Below are positions 16,667 to 25,464 of a DNA stretch of 64,000 nt, one piece after another. Under the pieces are notes generated by a model. That model did no database searches and was not told the origin of the DNA. It worked only from the letters and a program-made list of their open reading frames with translations. How positions within the stretch are numbered: position 1 is the first letter of the stretch; every line of letters starts with the position of its first letter. This stretch comes from Collinsella sp. (GTDB lineage: Bacteria > Actinomycetota > Coriobacteriia > Coriobacteriales > Coriobacteriaceae): positions 1 to 64,000 of the forward strand of contig DXMK01000017.1 of assembly GCA_019414245.1 (NCBI GenBank), in the 5' to 3' direction. Made by a program: the position numbers and the translations under genes.

Positions 16667-17430
16667 AGATAGCAGAGGCAATCGGCGCGGCGTTCGGAAC
16701 GTTCTCGCGCATCCCCGTCCCGAAATCGGCCTGGACCGATTTCGGGTCAACCCATGCGCTTGCCGCGTTTCCCCTGGTGGGCCTTGCGGAAGGCTTCCTC
16801 ATGACGGCGTGGGGGTACGTGGCGAACCTGCTCGGCGTACCCGCGACCATCGTCGCGGCCGTGCTCGCGGCGCTGCCTGTGGCGGTGACGGGAGGCATCC
16901 ACTTAGACGGGCTCTGCGACACCTCCGATGCGCTTGCAAGTTGGGCCCCGCGCGAGCGAAAGCTCGAGATCATGCACGACCCGCGGGCGGGCGCCTTCGG
17001 GGTCATCGGTGTTGTCGTGTACCTTATTCTGCAGTTTTCCCTGTTCACCGCGCTGCCGCTTACGGCGGGGGCGTTCCTCGCGCTTCTGTGCTCGCTCGTG
17101 TTCTCCCGCGCGCTTTCGGGGCTCGCCGTAGAATGCTGGCCTGCCGCGCGGGCGGACGGCATGGCCGCGGGGCTCTCGCCTGCGAAGAAGCGCGCGGCGA
17201 TCGTCGTGCCGCTTTGCGCTTTCGCCGCGGCTTCGGCTGCAGGGATGGTCGCGTGCGCTCAGGCCGTCGGCGTCCTTATGGCGGTGGCGGGGCTTTTGGC
17301 GCTCGCGTGGTACCGCCATGTTGCCCTGTCCCGCTTCGGCGGGGTGACGGGGGATTTGGCCGGATGGTTTCTGCAATGGGCCGAGCTCGCGATGCTTGCC
17401 ATGCTGGTGGCGGGGGGCATGCTCCTATGA
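16663..17430 (+). CDS. cobS: Adenosylcobinamide-GDP ribazoletransferase (cobalamin synthase)
   Basis: Membrane enzyme joining adenosylcobinamide-GDP to alpha-ribazole phosphate. It has 255 residues with several hydrophobic segments. The metal-binding motif GGIHLDGLCDTSDAL lies near residues 75-90, followed by KLEIMHDPRAGAFG. GGVTGDLAGW near 225 is also diagnostic. The GTG start overlaps the cobU stop, and the stop overlaps the next gene by four bases, consistent with translational coupling. Confidence 0.93.
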   Translation: MKIAEAIGAAFGTFSRIPVPKSAWTDFGSTHALAAFPLVGLAEGFLMTAWGYVANLLGVPATIVAAVLAALPVAVTGGIHLDGLCDTSDALASWAPRERKLEIMHDPRAGAFGVIGVVVYLILQFSLFTALPLTAGAFLALLCSLVFSRALSGLAVECWPAARADGMAAGLSPAKKRAAIVVPLCAFAAASAAGMVACAQAVGVLMAVAGLLALAWYRHVALSRFGGVTGDLAGWFLQWAELAMLAMLVAGGMLL

Positions 17431-18428
17431 TTCTCGTGGTAGGTGGCGCGCATTCGGGGAAGAGGACCTTCGTGCGCGAAAAGCTCGGGTTCGCGGCGGA
17501 CGATTTCGTCGATGCGGCGCAGCTTGCGGAGGGCGGCGTGCCCGCGGCTTTTGCCGGCCGTGTCGCGTACCGTGCTGAGGAGCTCGTACGCGCGCTCGAC
17601 GCAGACCGGGCGCTCGAGCGGCTGATTGGCTTCGACGCAGTGATTCTGCCCTTGGTCGGCTCGGGGGTCGTCCCCATGCGTGCGGAAGACGCCCAATGGC
17701 GCGAGCGCGCGGGGCGCTTAGGATGCGCGCTCGCTGCGCGTGCCGACGTCGTCGTGCGCATGACGTGCGGGATTCCCCAGGTCATCAAAGGAAACCTTGC
17801 CGATGCGCCTCGAGGGACGCAGGGCGCGGGCGCGCCTTTGGAAGTCGTCTTCGTGCGCCATGGTGCCACGGCGGGCACGGAAGACCATCGCTACAGCGGG
17901 GCGGGCACCGACGAGCCCCTGTCGAGCGCGGGCGAGCGCGCTTTGCGCGACCTCGCGTGTGATCGTGACATGTTCCGTGTTATCACGAGCGGCATGGCCC
18001 GCACCGACCAGACGGCGCGCATCCTCTTCCCGAACGCGGAGCTTATGGCGTGCCCCGGTCTGCGCGAGATGGATTTCGGCAACTTCGAGGGGCGAAGCGC
18101 CGCCGAGCTTAAAGAGGATGTGCGCTACCGCGCCTGGGTAGACTCCTGGTGCGAGACGCGCTGCCCGCATGGCGAGGGCAAGAGCGATTTCACCCGCCGC
18201 GTCGTCGCGGCGTTTCGGGAGGCGTGCGAATCGGAGCGCGCCCAGGGGAGTGGGCGCGCCGTCTTCGTCGTTCACGCGGGTACCGTGAAAGCGCTGCTCT
18301 CCGAGCTAGCTGTCCCGAAAATGGGATATTTCGACGTGCATACCGAGCCGGGCGGCGCATGGGCCGCCACCTGGGATGGGCGCTGCCTTCGCGACGTTCG
18401 TCCCGCTTCGGGGGGCGATGCCCGGTGA
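17427..18428 (+). CDS. Fusion of CobU-like P-loop domain and CobC-type histidine phosphatase
   Basis: A 333-residue protein with two parts. Residues 1 to about 130 resemble a shortened CobU: P-loop VGGAHSGKR at the start and the terminal CobU signature VVRMTCGIPQVIKG near 110-125. The internal guanylylation His segment and most of the middle are missing or altered. From about 145 a phosphoglycerate-mutase-like domain carries FVRHGAT, TSGMARTDQTA, REMDFGNFEGR and VVHAGTVKALL, as in alpha-ribazole-5'-phosphate phosphatase CobC. The phosphatase half probably works in nucleotide-loop assembly. The CobU-like half duplicates a function already encoded by the intact cobU just upstream and may be regulatory or structural. 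Confidence 0.8.
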   Translation: MILVVGGAHSGKRTFVREKLGFAADDFVDAAQLAEGGVPAAFAGRVAYRAEELVRALDADRALERLIGFDAVILPLVGSGVVPMRAEDAQWRERAGRLGCALAARADVVVRMTCGIPQVIKGNLADAPRGTQGAGAPLEVVFVRHGATAGTEDHRYSGAGTDEPLSSAGERALRDLACDRDMFRVITSGMARTDQTARILFPNAELMACPGLREMDFGNFEGRSAAELKEDVRYRAWVDSWCETRCPHGEGKSDFTRRVVAAFREACESERAQGSGRAVFVVHAGTVKALLSELAVPKMGYFDVHTEPGGAWAATWDGRCLRDVRPASGGDAR

Positions 18429-19402
18429 TGACGATTCTTGCCGCCGCCGCCGGGTTCGCAGCCGACCTTGCCTTCGGCGACCCGCGCTGGCTTCCCCATC
18501 CCGTTGTCGCCATGGGGCGCGCGATCACGTGGGCCGAAGGCCGCCTGCGGGGCTCATTCCCGCAAACGTCCGCGGGCACGCGCGCCTCAGGGCTTGTGCT
18601 CGCCGTGGCGCTTCCGCTTGCGTGTGGGCTTTTGACCTTGGGAATCCTGCATCTTTGCGGCATGGTTCACCCCGGCTTGCGCTTCGTGGCCGAGGCATGG
18701 GCGAGCTATCAGATTCTCGCGGCATGCGAGCTGCGCCGCCAGAGCCTGGCCGTGGCCCGCGCGTTCTCGAAGGGCGGCCTTGTCGCGGCTCGCGAAGCCG
18801 TCGGGCTCATCGTGGGACGCGACACGTCTGTTCTCGACGAGCAGGGCGTTGCGCGCGCCGCCGTGGAAACGGTGGCGGAGAACGCGAGCGACGGCGTCAT
18901 CGCGCCGCTTTTCTACCTTATGATCGGGGGTGCGCCCTTGGGCATGGCGTACAAGGCGGTGAACACGCTCGACAGCATGGTGGGCTACAAAAACGAGCGC
19001 TACATCGACTTCGGCTGCGCCTCGGCGCGCCTCGACGATGCGGTGAACTGGATTCCCTCGCGCTTATCGGCCCTGTTCATGATCGCCGTGTGCCCGATCG
19101 TCGGGCTCGATGCTCGCGGGGCGGCGCGCATCTGGCGCCGCGACAGGCGTCGCCATGCGAGCCCCAACTCGGCGCAGACCGAGTCAGCGTGTGCGGGCGC
19201 GCTCGGGCTGCGCCTGGCAGGACCCGCGGTGTATTTCGGCAAGCTCGTTGAGAAACCGACGATAGGCGACGCGTCCCGTGAAATTGAGTGGAGCGACATC
19301 GCCCGGGCGACTAGGCTCATGCTCGCCGCGTCCGTATGCGCGCTCGTCGTCTTCGGTGCCGCACGCGCGGCGGTCGTGCTCGCCGTGGGGGCGATGGTAT
19401 GA
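18428..19402 (+). CDS. cbiB: Adenosylcobinamide-phosphate synthase
   Basis: CbiB (CobD of aerobic nomenclature) attaches aminopropanol phosphate to adenosylcobyric acid at the membrane. It has 324 residues. The N-terminus DLAFGDPRWLPHPVVAMGR is diagnostic, as are ETVAENASDGVIAPLFYLMIGG and YKAVNTLDSMVGYKNERY near 155-195. The ATG at 18428 shares a base with the previous stop; an in-frame GTG directly before it is an alternative. It is followed by cobD with a four-base overlap. Confidence 0.93.
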   Translation: MTILAAAAGFAADLAFGDPRWLPHPVVAMGRAITWAEGRLRGSFPQTSAGTRASGLVLAVALPLACGLLTLGILHLCGMVHPGLRFVAEAWASYQILAACELRRQSLAVARAFSKGGLVAAREAVGLIVGRDTSVLDEQGVARAAVETVAENASDGVIAPLFYLMIGGAPLGMAYKAVNTLDSMVGYKNERYIDFGCASARLDDAVNWIPSRLSALFMIAVCPIVGLDARGAARIWRRDRRRHASPNSAQTESACAGALGLRLAGPAVYFGKLVEKPTIGDASREIEWSDIARATRLMLAASVCALVVFGAARAAVVLAVGAMV

Positions 19403-20622
19403 GGGAAGACCACGCCGCGTCCCGGGCTGCCGGGGGAATCCTGCGCGCCCGTGCGCATGGGGGTAGCACGCAATCGCTCGGCATCGCTTGCGAAGGGGGC
19501 GCCTCCGACCTCATTGACTTCTCGGTGAACGTGAATCCGGCAGGCCCCTCGCCGCGCGCCGTTGCCGCAGCTTGCAAGGCGCTTTCTCGAATCGACGCCT
19601 ACCCCGATAGGGAAAGCCTCGCCCTCGTTCGCGCCCTAGCGCGTGCCCAGGGCATTCCCGAAGATACTATCGTCTGCGGCGCGGGCGCGTCCGACATCAT
19701 TTGGCGGCTCGCCGCGGCGGTGCGCCCGAAACGCATCGTCGTGTGCGCGCCGACGTTCTCTGAATATGCGGAGGCGGCATCGTACTACGGCGCATGCGTG
19801 CAGGAGTTCCCGCTCTCCGAAGCGGACGACTTCGACGTGCCCGCCTCCTTCGCCCGCGCGATCGAGGGGCCGGGAGACGTGGCGTATATCTGCAATCCGA
19901 ACAACCCGACGGGGCGCCTCGTCGACCCCCGCGTGATCGATGCCGCGGCTTGCCGCTGCGAGCAGGTGGGCGCGCTGCTCGTCGTGGACGAGTGCTTCCT
20001 CGGATTTGCGCCCGACGCCCGCGAAAGGAGCGTGGCCGCACGCGCCGCGTGTTCGCGCCATGTGGCCGTGCTCTCCGCATTCACCAAGCTCTACGGAATG
20101 GCGGGGTTGCGGTTAGGATATCTGATCAGCGGAAACGCCCAACTCCTCGAGGGGATTCGCCGGGCGGGGCAGGCGTGGCCCGTCTCCTCGGTCGCCGAGG
20201 CCGCGGGTATCGCCGCCCTGGAAGACGTCGAATACGTCTCGCGCACGCGCGATGTATTGGCGGGCGAGCGAGCGTGGCTTTCCCACGAGCTCTCCTCGCT
20301 CGGGCTTTCCGTCGTGCCGTCGGATGCGAACTTCCTTTTAGTCCGGACACCGGCGAAAGACATCCCCGAGCGCCTGTATAAACAGGGGGTTTTGGTCCGC
20401 ACGTGCGACTCGTTTTCGGTACTGTCCCGTTTCTGGTGCCGCGTCGCGGTGCGCACGCGCAAGGAGAACGCCCGGCTTGCGATGGCGTTCAGCCGCGCGC
20501 TTCGGGCGGAAGGCGCATCGGGCGAAGGCGAACCCGACGAACGGGGCGGCGCTTCTTGCAGCGACGCTATGGCGGGCGCGGATGGCCGAGGCTCGGCGAA
20601 GGAGGTCGATACCCGTGGGTAG
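19399..20622 (+). CDS. cobD: L-threonine-O-3-phosphate decarboxylase
   Basis: PLP-dependent fold-type I enzyme of 407 residues that makes aminopropanol phosphate for CbiB. It has IDFSVNVNPAGPS near residue 40, GAGASDIIWRL, the NPNNPTGRLV loop, VVDECFLGF and the PLP lysine in SAFTKLYGMAGLRLGY near residue 230. The last 40 residues are an Ala/Gly-rich tail beyond the usual fold, and the gene overlaps cbiP by 8 bases. The name follows Salmonella usage, where CobD is the decarboxylase. Confidence 0.9.
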   Translation: MREDHAASRAAGGILRARAHGGSTQSLGIACEGGASDLIDFSVNVNPAGPSPRAVAAACKALSRIDAYPDRESLALVRALARAQGIPEDTIVCGAGASDIIWRLAAAVRPKRIVVCAPTFSEYAEAASYYGACVQEFPLSEADDFDVPASFARAIEGPGDVAYICNPNNPTGRLVDPRVIDAAACRCEQVGALLVVDECFLGFAPDARERSVAARAACSRHVAVLSAFTKLYGMAGLRLGYLISGNAQLLEGIRRAGQAWPVSSVAEAAGIAALEDVEYVSRTRDVLAGERAWLSHELSSLGLSVVPSDANFLLVRTPAKDIPERLYKQGVLVRTCDSFSVLSRFWCRVAVRTRKENARLAMAFSRALRAEGASGEGEPDERGGASCSDAMAGADGRGSAKEVDTRG

Positions 20623-22114
20623 GGCGAAGCCCATCATGATCCAGGGCACCATGTCGAACGCGGGGAAGAGCCTGCTTGCGGCGGGGCTGTGCCGTGTGCT
20701 TTCGCAGGACGGCCTGCGCGTGGCTCCCTTCAAGAGCCAGAACATGGCGCTCAACAGCGGTGTCACGGCCGATGGGCTCGAGATGGGGCGCGCCCAGATC
20801 ATGCAGGCCGAGGCGTGCGGCATCGCGCCCGACGTGCGCATGAACCCCATCCTGCTCAAGCCCGAAAGCGACCACCGAAGCCAGCTCATCGTGGCCGGCA
20901 AGGCGCAGGGAGCCTTCGCTGCGAGGGACTACTTCGCGCGAAAGAAGGCGCTCATGCCGCAGATTTTGGAGTCGTTCGATTCGCTCGCGGAGGAAAACGA
21001 CGTCATCGTCATCGAGGGCGCCGGCAGCCCCGCCGAAATCAACCTTGCCGAAAACGACATCGTCAACATGGGGCTCGCGCGCGCCGTGTCCTCCCCCGTG
21101 CTGCTCGCGGGCGACATCGACCCAGGCGGGGTGTTTGCCCAGCTCTACGGCACGGTCGCGCTCTTTGCGCCCGAGGATCGCGCTCTTTTGCGGGGGCTTG
21201 TGGTGAACAAGTTCCGCGGCGATGTGGAAATCCTGCGCCCGGGTTTGGCCCCGCTCGAGAAAATGTGCGGGGTTCCCGTCGTGGGGGTCGTGCCGTATCT
21301 TACGCTCGACCTGGACGACGAGGACTCGCTCGCGCCGCGCCTATCTGCCCGCGAGGCGCGCGGCGTCATCGACGTCGCCGTCGTGCGCCTTCCACATCTG
21401 TCGAACTTCACCGACTTCGACCCGCTTTCGCGCGTGCCCGGCGTGGGCGTGCGCTACGTTTCCTCGACGACCGATCTGGGCCGACCCGACCTGGTGGTGC
21501 TCCCCGGCTCGAAGACCACGCTCGACGACGCGCGCTGGCTTGCGGCTAGCGGCATCGGAGCCTGTGTACGCGCGCTTTCGGGTGCGGGCACGCCGGTGCT
21601 CGGCATATGCGGAGGCTACCAGCTTTTGGGTGACGAGCTTTCCGACCCGCACGGCAGGGAAGGCGCTGGCACCGCGCGCGGGCTCGGGCTCATCCCTGCA
21701 AGTACGGTGTTCAGGGAGGAAAAGCGCCTCGCCCAGTCGGAGCTGCGCATCACAGACGCCCAAGGTGCGTTCTCGGTGTGGAACGGCATGACGGCTCGCG
21801 GGTACGAGATCCACGACGGCGAAACGATCGTCTCCTGCGCCCCTGCGGGCACGATTGGCGGCAAACCAGAAGGCGCGGCCTGCGGAAACGTGTTCGGAAC
21901 CTATCTCCACGGCCTGTTCGACGAACCGGGGGTGGCGCTCGCCCTCGCGCGCTCGCTCGCGCGCATGCGTGGCCTGCCCGAGAGCGTCGTGGGTGCTGCG
22001 GGCGCGGCGTCCGCGGCCGATCACCGTGCGCGCGAGTTCGACCGCCTGGCCGACTCCGTGCGCGTGGCGCTCGACATGGAGTATGTCTACCGCATTATCG
22101 AGGAGGGCGTATGA
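20615..22114 (+). CDS. cbiP: Cobyric acid synthase
   Basis: CbiP/CobQ amidates side chains b, d, e and g of adenosylcobyrinate diamide. It has 499 residues. A strong ribosome site AGGAGGT (20600-20606) 8 bases upstream fixes the GTG at 20615. The N-terminal domain has MIQGTMSNAGKSLLAAGLCR and PFKSQNMALNSG. The glutaminase domain has LGICGGYQLLG with the nucleophilic Cys, and GTYLHGLFDEPG with the His. It overlaps cobO by four bases. Confidence 0.94.
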   Translation: MGRAKPIMIQGTMSNAGKSLLAAGLCRVLSQDGLRVAPFKSQNMALNSGVTADGLEMGRAQIMQAEACGIAPDVRMNPILLKPESDHRSQLIVAGKAQGAFAARDYFARKKALMPQILESFDSLAEENDVIVIEGAGSPAEINLAENDIVNMGLARAVSSPVLLAGDIDPGGVFAQLYGTVALFAPEDRALLRGLVVNKFRGDVEILRPGLAPLEKMCGVPVVGVVPYLTLDLDDEDSLAPRLSAREARGVIDVAVVRLPHLSNFTDFDPLSRVPGVGVRYVSSTTDLGRPDLVVLPGSKTTLDDARWLAASGIGACVRALSGAGTPVLGICGGYQLLGDELSDPHGREGAGTARGLGLIPASTVFREEKRLAQSELRITDAQGAFSVWNGMTARGYEIHDGETIVSCAPAGTIGGKPEGAACGNVFGTYLHGLFDEPGVALALARSLARMRGLPESVVGAAGAASAADHRAREFDRLADSVRVALDMEYVYRIIEEGV

Positions 22115-22626
22115 TCCACGTGTATCATGGCGACGGCAAAGGCAAGACCACGGCGGCGATGGGCCTCGCCCTTCGCATGCTCGCCGCAGGCCGCCGCGTC
22201 GTCGTCGTGCAGTTCCTGAAAGACGGCGAAAGCGGGGAGGTGCGCCTGCTCGCCGAGCATTTCGGCGTGCCCGTGTTCGCGGGGAAGGCGTCGGACAAGT
22301 TTACCTGGTCCATGACGTCGGAAGAACTTGCCGCGACGCGCGAGCTGCACGATGGGAACCTCGCTTCCGCGCTCGCCGAGCTCGAGGGCGCGCAGGAGGG
22401 GCTGCTCGTGCTCGACGAGGCGCTCGACGCGCTTTCGAAGGGGCTTGTCGACGAGGCGCTCGTGGACCGCGCGCTCGATATGTCCGCGCGCGGCGTCGAA
22501 GTAGCGTTCACCGGGCGCGCGCCTTCCCGCAAGATCGTGGAGAAGGCCGACTACATAACCGAGATGCGGTGCGAGAAACACCCCTACGCTCAGGGGATAG
22601 GTGCAAGGGAAGGAGTGGAGTACTAG
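22111..22626 (+). CDS. cobO: Corrinoid adenosyltransferase (CobO/BtuR family)
   Basis: Transfers adenosyl from ATP to reduced corrinoid. It has 171 residues with P-loop HGDGKGKTTAAMGLALRM at the N-terminus, VVQFLKDGE, LLVLDEALDAL and TGRAPSRKIVEKADYITEM, all as in CobA/BtuR. The start ATGA overlaps the cbiP stop, and the stop is directly followed by cbiC. It can also serve corrinoid salvage if the de novo route is blocked. Confidence 0.93.
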   Translation: MIHVYHGDGKGKTTAAMGLALRMLAAGRRVVVVQFLKDGESGEVRLLAEHFGVPVFAGKASDKFTWSMTSEELAATRELHDGNLASALAELEGAQEGLLVLDEALDALSKGLVDEALVDRALDMSARGVEVAFTGRAPSRKIVEKADYITEMRCEKHPYAQGIGAREGVEY

Positions 22627-23268
22627 ATGGATTCCAAGGAGATGGCGCCCGGCGACATCGAGCGGCGCAGCTTCGAGATCATCACCGAAGAGCTCGGCGG
22701 CCGCACGTTCCCGCCGCTTGAAGAGCCCGTCGTGAAGCGCGTCATCCACACCACTGCCGACTTCTCGTACGCCGATTCCCTCGTATTCACCCATGACGCC
22801 GCGCACTGTGCTCTCGACGCACTGCGCGCAGGGGCCACGGTGCTCACCGACACGAACATGGCGCTCGCAGGCATAAGCAAGCCCGCGCTCGCAAAGCTCG
22901 GCTGCAAGGCCGTTTGCTACATGGCCGACCCTAATGTCGCCGCGGCTGCGCGCGCCGCGGGCACGACTCGCGCCGTTGCGAGCATGGACAAAGCTTGCGG
23001 CATCGAGGGTCCGCTCATCGTGGCCGTCGGCAACGCTCCCACAGCACTTCTGCGCCTCGCCGAGCTTATGGACGCGGGGAAGATCGCGCCCGCGCTCGTC
23101 GTTGGGGTGCCGGTCGGGTTTGTGAACGTGGTCGAGGCGAAAGAGGAGCTACTCGCGCGACGCGTGCCGGCCATCGTCGCGAGGGGTCGCAAGGGCGGCT
23201 CGACCGTGGCGGCTGCCATTATGAACGCGCTGCTCTACCAGATCACGCGCCCAGGGGGCCCGAAGTGA
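22627..23268 (+). CDS. cbiC: Cobalt-precorrin-8 methylmutase
   Basis: CbiC/CobH moves a methyl group from C11 to C12 to form cobyrinic acid. It has 213 residues. The catalytic His lies in KRVIHTTADFSYADSL near residue 41. LTDTNMALAGISK and VGVPVGFVNVVEAKEEL are also family hallmarks. ATG follows the cobO stop without a gap; the GTG of cbiJ overlaps its stop. Confidence 0.94.
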   Translation: MDSKEMAPGDIERRSFEIITEELGGRTFPPLEEPVVKRVIHTTADFSYADSLVFTHDAAHCALDALRAGATVLTDTNMALAGISKPALAKLGCKAVCYMADPNVAAAARAAGTTRAVASMDKACGIEGPLIVAVGNAPTALLRLAELMDAGKIAPALVVGVPVGFVNVVEAKEELLARRVPAIVARGRKGGSTVAAAIMNALLYQITRPGGPK

Positions 23269-24038
23269 CGGCGCCCGCATCCGCGCCGGCGCTGCGCATC
23301 TTCGCCGGCACCACCGAGGGCCGCCTTCTGTGCGAATGGGCGAGCGGGGCGGGCATCCCCGCCCGTGCCTACGCGGCAACCGATTACGGAGGCGAGCTTT
23401 TGGGCGAGCTTCCGGGTATCGAGGTGCATGCGGGCAGGCTCGACGAGGCCGACATGGAGCGCGAGCTTTCCGGCGCGCACATCGTCGTCGACGCCACGCA
23501 CCCCTACGCTACGCTCGCAAGCGGCAACATCCGGGCCGCTTCGCTCGCCGTGGGTGCACGATGCCTGCGCCTTGCGCGCCCGGCCGAGGCGCTGCCCAAA
23601 GGCGTCGTGTCGGTCGCGTCGATCGCCTGCGCGGCGCGCTTTCTCTCCGAGAACCCGGGTCGCGCGCTTCTCGCGACGGGGAGCAAGGAGCTTGCTCCCT
23701 ACACGCGCGTCGCCGATTTCGCGGAGCGCTTCTTCGTGCGTGTGCTCCCGCTGCCCGGCGCTATAACGAAGTGCATCGACGCGGGGTTTTCGCCGTCGCA
23801 CGTCATCGGCATGCAGGGGCCCTTCACCCGCGAGCTCAACGAGGCGATGCTTCGGCAGGTGGGCGCCCAGTGGCTTGTGACCAAGGACTCGGGAACCGTA
23901 GGCGGCACGGCCGAGAAGCTCGCCGCCGCGCGCGACGTGGGAGCGCGCTGCATCGTGGTCGCCCGTCCCGCCGAGGGAGGCGGCGCCCTTTCGCTTCGGG
24001 AAGTGGAAGACGCGCTCTTACGGGAGCTCGCGCGCTAG
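23265..24038 (+). CDS. cbiJ: Cobalt-precorrin-6A reductase
   Basis: NADH-dependent reduction of the macrocycle (CbiJ/CobK). It has 257 residues from a GTG overlapping the cbiC stop. RIFAGTTEGRLL at the N-terminus, VDATHPYA near 75, LATGSKELAPY and the late VTKDSGTVGGTAEKL are diagnostic. It is the last gene of the operon; directly after it the sequence turns into an IS21-type relic, so the operon's natural end may have been lost. Confidence 0.92.
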   Translation: MTAPASAPALRIFAGTTEGRLLCEWASGAGIPARAYAATDYGGELLGELPGIEVHAGRLDEADMERELSGAHIVVDATHPYATLASGNIRAASLAVGARCLRLARPAEALPKGVVSVASIACAARFLSENPGRALLATGSKELAPYTRVADFAERFFVRVLPLPGAITKCIDAGFSPSHVIGMQGPFTRELNEAMLRQVGAQWLVTKDSGTVGGTAEKLAAARDVGARCIVVARPAEGGGALSLREVEDALLRELAR

Positions 24039-24042
24039 GCGC

Positions 24043-24180
24043 TCGCCGCGCCTGCGCGCCCTCCCGCCCGCGAAGAGGAGCGCCCCGAGCAAGCTCGACT
24101 CGTACAAGCCCGTCATCCGCCAATAGCTCGAGGACGACGCCCGGAACTGGCGCAAGCAGCCCTTCAATAAGTTGCGGTGA
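24043..24180 (+). mobile_element. IS21-family IstA transposase remnant
   Basis: Plus-strand frame from about 24049 reads RLRALPPAKRSAPSKLDSYKPVIRQ, a stop at 24124-24126, then LEDDARNWRKQ. PSKLD-YKPVI followed by LE-D and RKQ is the pattern I recall from the region after the N-terminal helix-turn-helix of IS21 IstA proteins. Start, catalytic core and istB are missing and the frame is broken. It marks the right edge of the island. The family call is from motif memory only. Confidence 0.5.
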
Positions 24181-24237
24181 AATAGTGTCTGTTTTTGAAG
24201 CTAGATAGCATATTTAGTCCCTAATTCACCGCAACTT
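24169..24237. repeat. 69-bp palindromic repeat, copy 1
   Basis: Begins aagttgcggtgaa and ends with the complement ttcaccgcaactt; inner bases are weakly complementary. A second copy of exactly the same length is at 40460-40528. The tips are conserved and the loop is not, as expected for a mobile or folding palindrome. It overlaps the end of the IS21 relic. Confidence 0.8.
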
Positions 24238-24249
24238 GTTGGTGGTGGC

Positions 24250-25464
24250 TTACTGGTATCGTAGGCACTCCACCGGGTCGAGCTTCGCCGCGCGGCGAGC
24301 GGGGTAGAAGCCAAATATCACGCCGATGCCGACGGAGACGGCGAAGGCCAGCATCACCGTGGCGATTGAAAAACTCGGTGTGATTTGCCCGCTGGCACCG
24401 AGCTCGCCAAGAATCCCGGATCCGGAGGCAAACATCGCGAGGCCCCATGCCAGCAGATAGCCAATCAGGACACCTAGCAGTCCGCCGGTGACGCACAGCG
24501 CCGAGGATTCGGCCAAAAACTGCGCGGTGATATCGCGACGACTTGCGCCCAGAGCGCGGCGGATGCCGATCTCGCGGATGCGCTCCGTTACGTTGGTAAG
24601 CATCATATTCATAATGCCGATACCGCCGACAAGCAGCGAGATGCTGGCGACAGCACCCATGATGAGCGAGAACGCGCCCATAAAGGAGTTGAGCGCATCG
24701 ATGGCGCTTTTCATGGATGTCGCCGATACACTGTCGTACCCATCCTCCTCCTCGATGCCCTTCATCGCGCGCACCTTTGACTCGATGGTCTTACAAAGCT
24801 CATCCATGTCCGTGCCCTCGGCGGCAAGTGCCGTCACGCTGGGGAATGAAGGATTCTCGTCACCAAACAGGCCGGAGATGGTTTCGCGTGGCATATACAG
24901 CGTGAGCGAGCCCATGGAGTCGCTGCCACCATCTATCACGCCTACAATCTGCACCTCGCCGTTGGACACCTTGATGGTTTTCCCCAGCGCATCCTGTTCG
25001 TTGCCGTAAAGCTGATCGGCGCCGTTGCGGCTGATGAGCGCCACGCGCGAGCCTGACTGGGACTCGGCCTGGGAATAGGTGCGCCCCGCAACGAGCTTGC
25101 TGGCCCCCACCGCGTCGAGCATGTCGCTATCGACACCTTGTGCCATGACGGTATAGTTTTTATCGCCGGTCTTATACTCGGTATACGCGCTGTCGACAAT
25201 GCCGATCTGCTCTATCTGCGGCACCAGTTTTTGAAGCTTCTCGATGTCCGACTCGGTGAGTTCTTGCGACGAATAGATTTGCACCATGCGTGCCGCATTG
25301 AGGCCCAGGCTGTTGACCAAGCTGTTTTGGATACCGCCGATGAGCGAAGTCATGGCGATAACCGAGGCGATGCCGATGACAATGCCCAGGATGGTGAGCA
25401 GGCTGCGCCCCTTGTTGGCTTCGAGCGAGTGAAGGGCTTCCTGGATGAGATCGCGGGCGCTCAT
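24250..25464 (-). CDS. MacB-type ABC transporter permease
   Basis: FtsX/MacB-family membrane subunit of 404 residues. The first membrane segment (LLTILGIVIGIASVIAM) is near 20-40, a large extracytoplasmic MacB_PCD-like domain spans about 45-270, and three segments follow in the last 130 residues. ERIREIGIRRALGASRRDI marks the cytoplasmic loop. It overlaps its ATPase gene by four bases (ATGA) and is last in a three-gene operon with a MacA-like adaptor. Such systems export peptides, macrolides or lipids; the substrate here is unknown. Confidence 0.88.
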   Translation of the reverse strand: MSARDLIQEALHSLEANKGRSLLTILGIVIGIASVIAMTSLIGGIQNSLVNSLGLNAARMVQIYSSQELTESDIEKLQKLVPQIEQIGIVDSAYTEYKTGDKNYTVMAQGVDSDMLDAVGASKLVAGRTYSQAESQSGSRVALISRNGADQLYGNEQDALGKTIKVSNGEVQIVGVIDGGSDSMGSLTLYMPRETISGLFGDENPSFPSVTALAAEGTDMDELCKTIESKVRAMKGIEEEDGYDSVSATSMKSAIDALNSFMGAFSLIMGAVASISLLVGGIGIMNMMLTNVTERIREIGIRRALGASRRDITAQFLAESSALCVTGGLLGVLIGYLLAWGLAMFASGSGILGELGASGQITPSFSIATVMLAFAVSVGIGVIFGFYPARRAAKLDPVECLRYQ

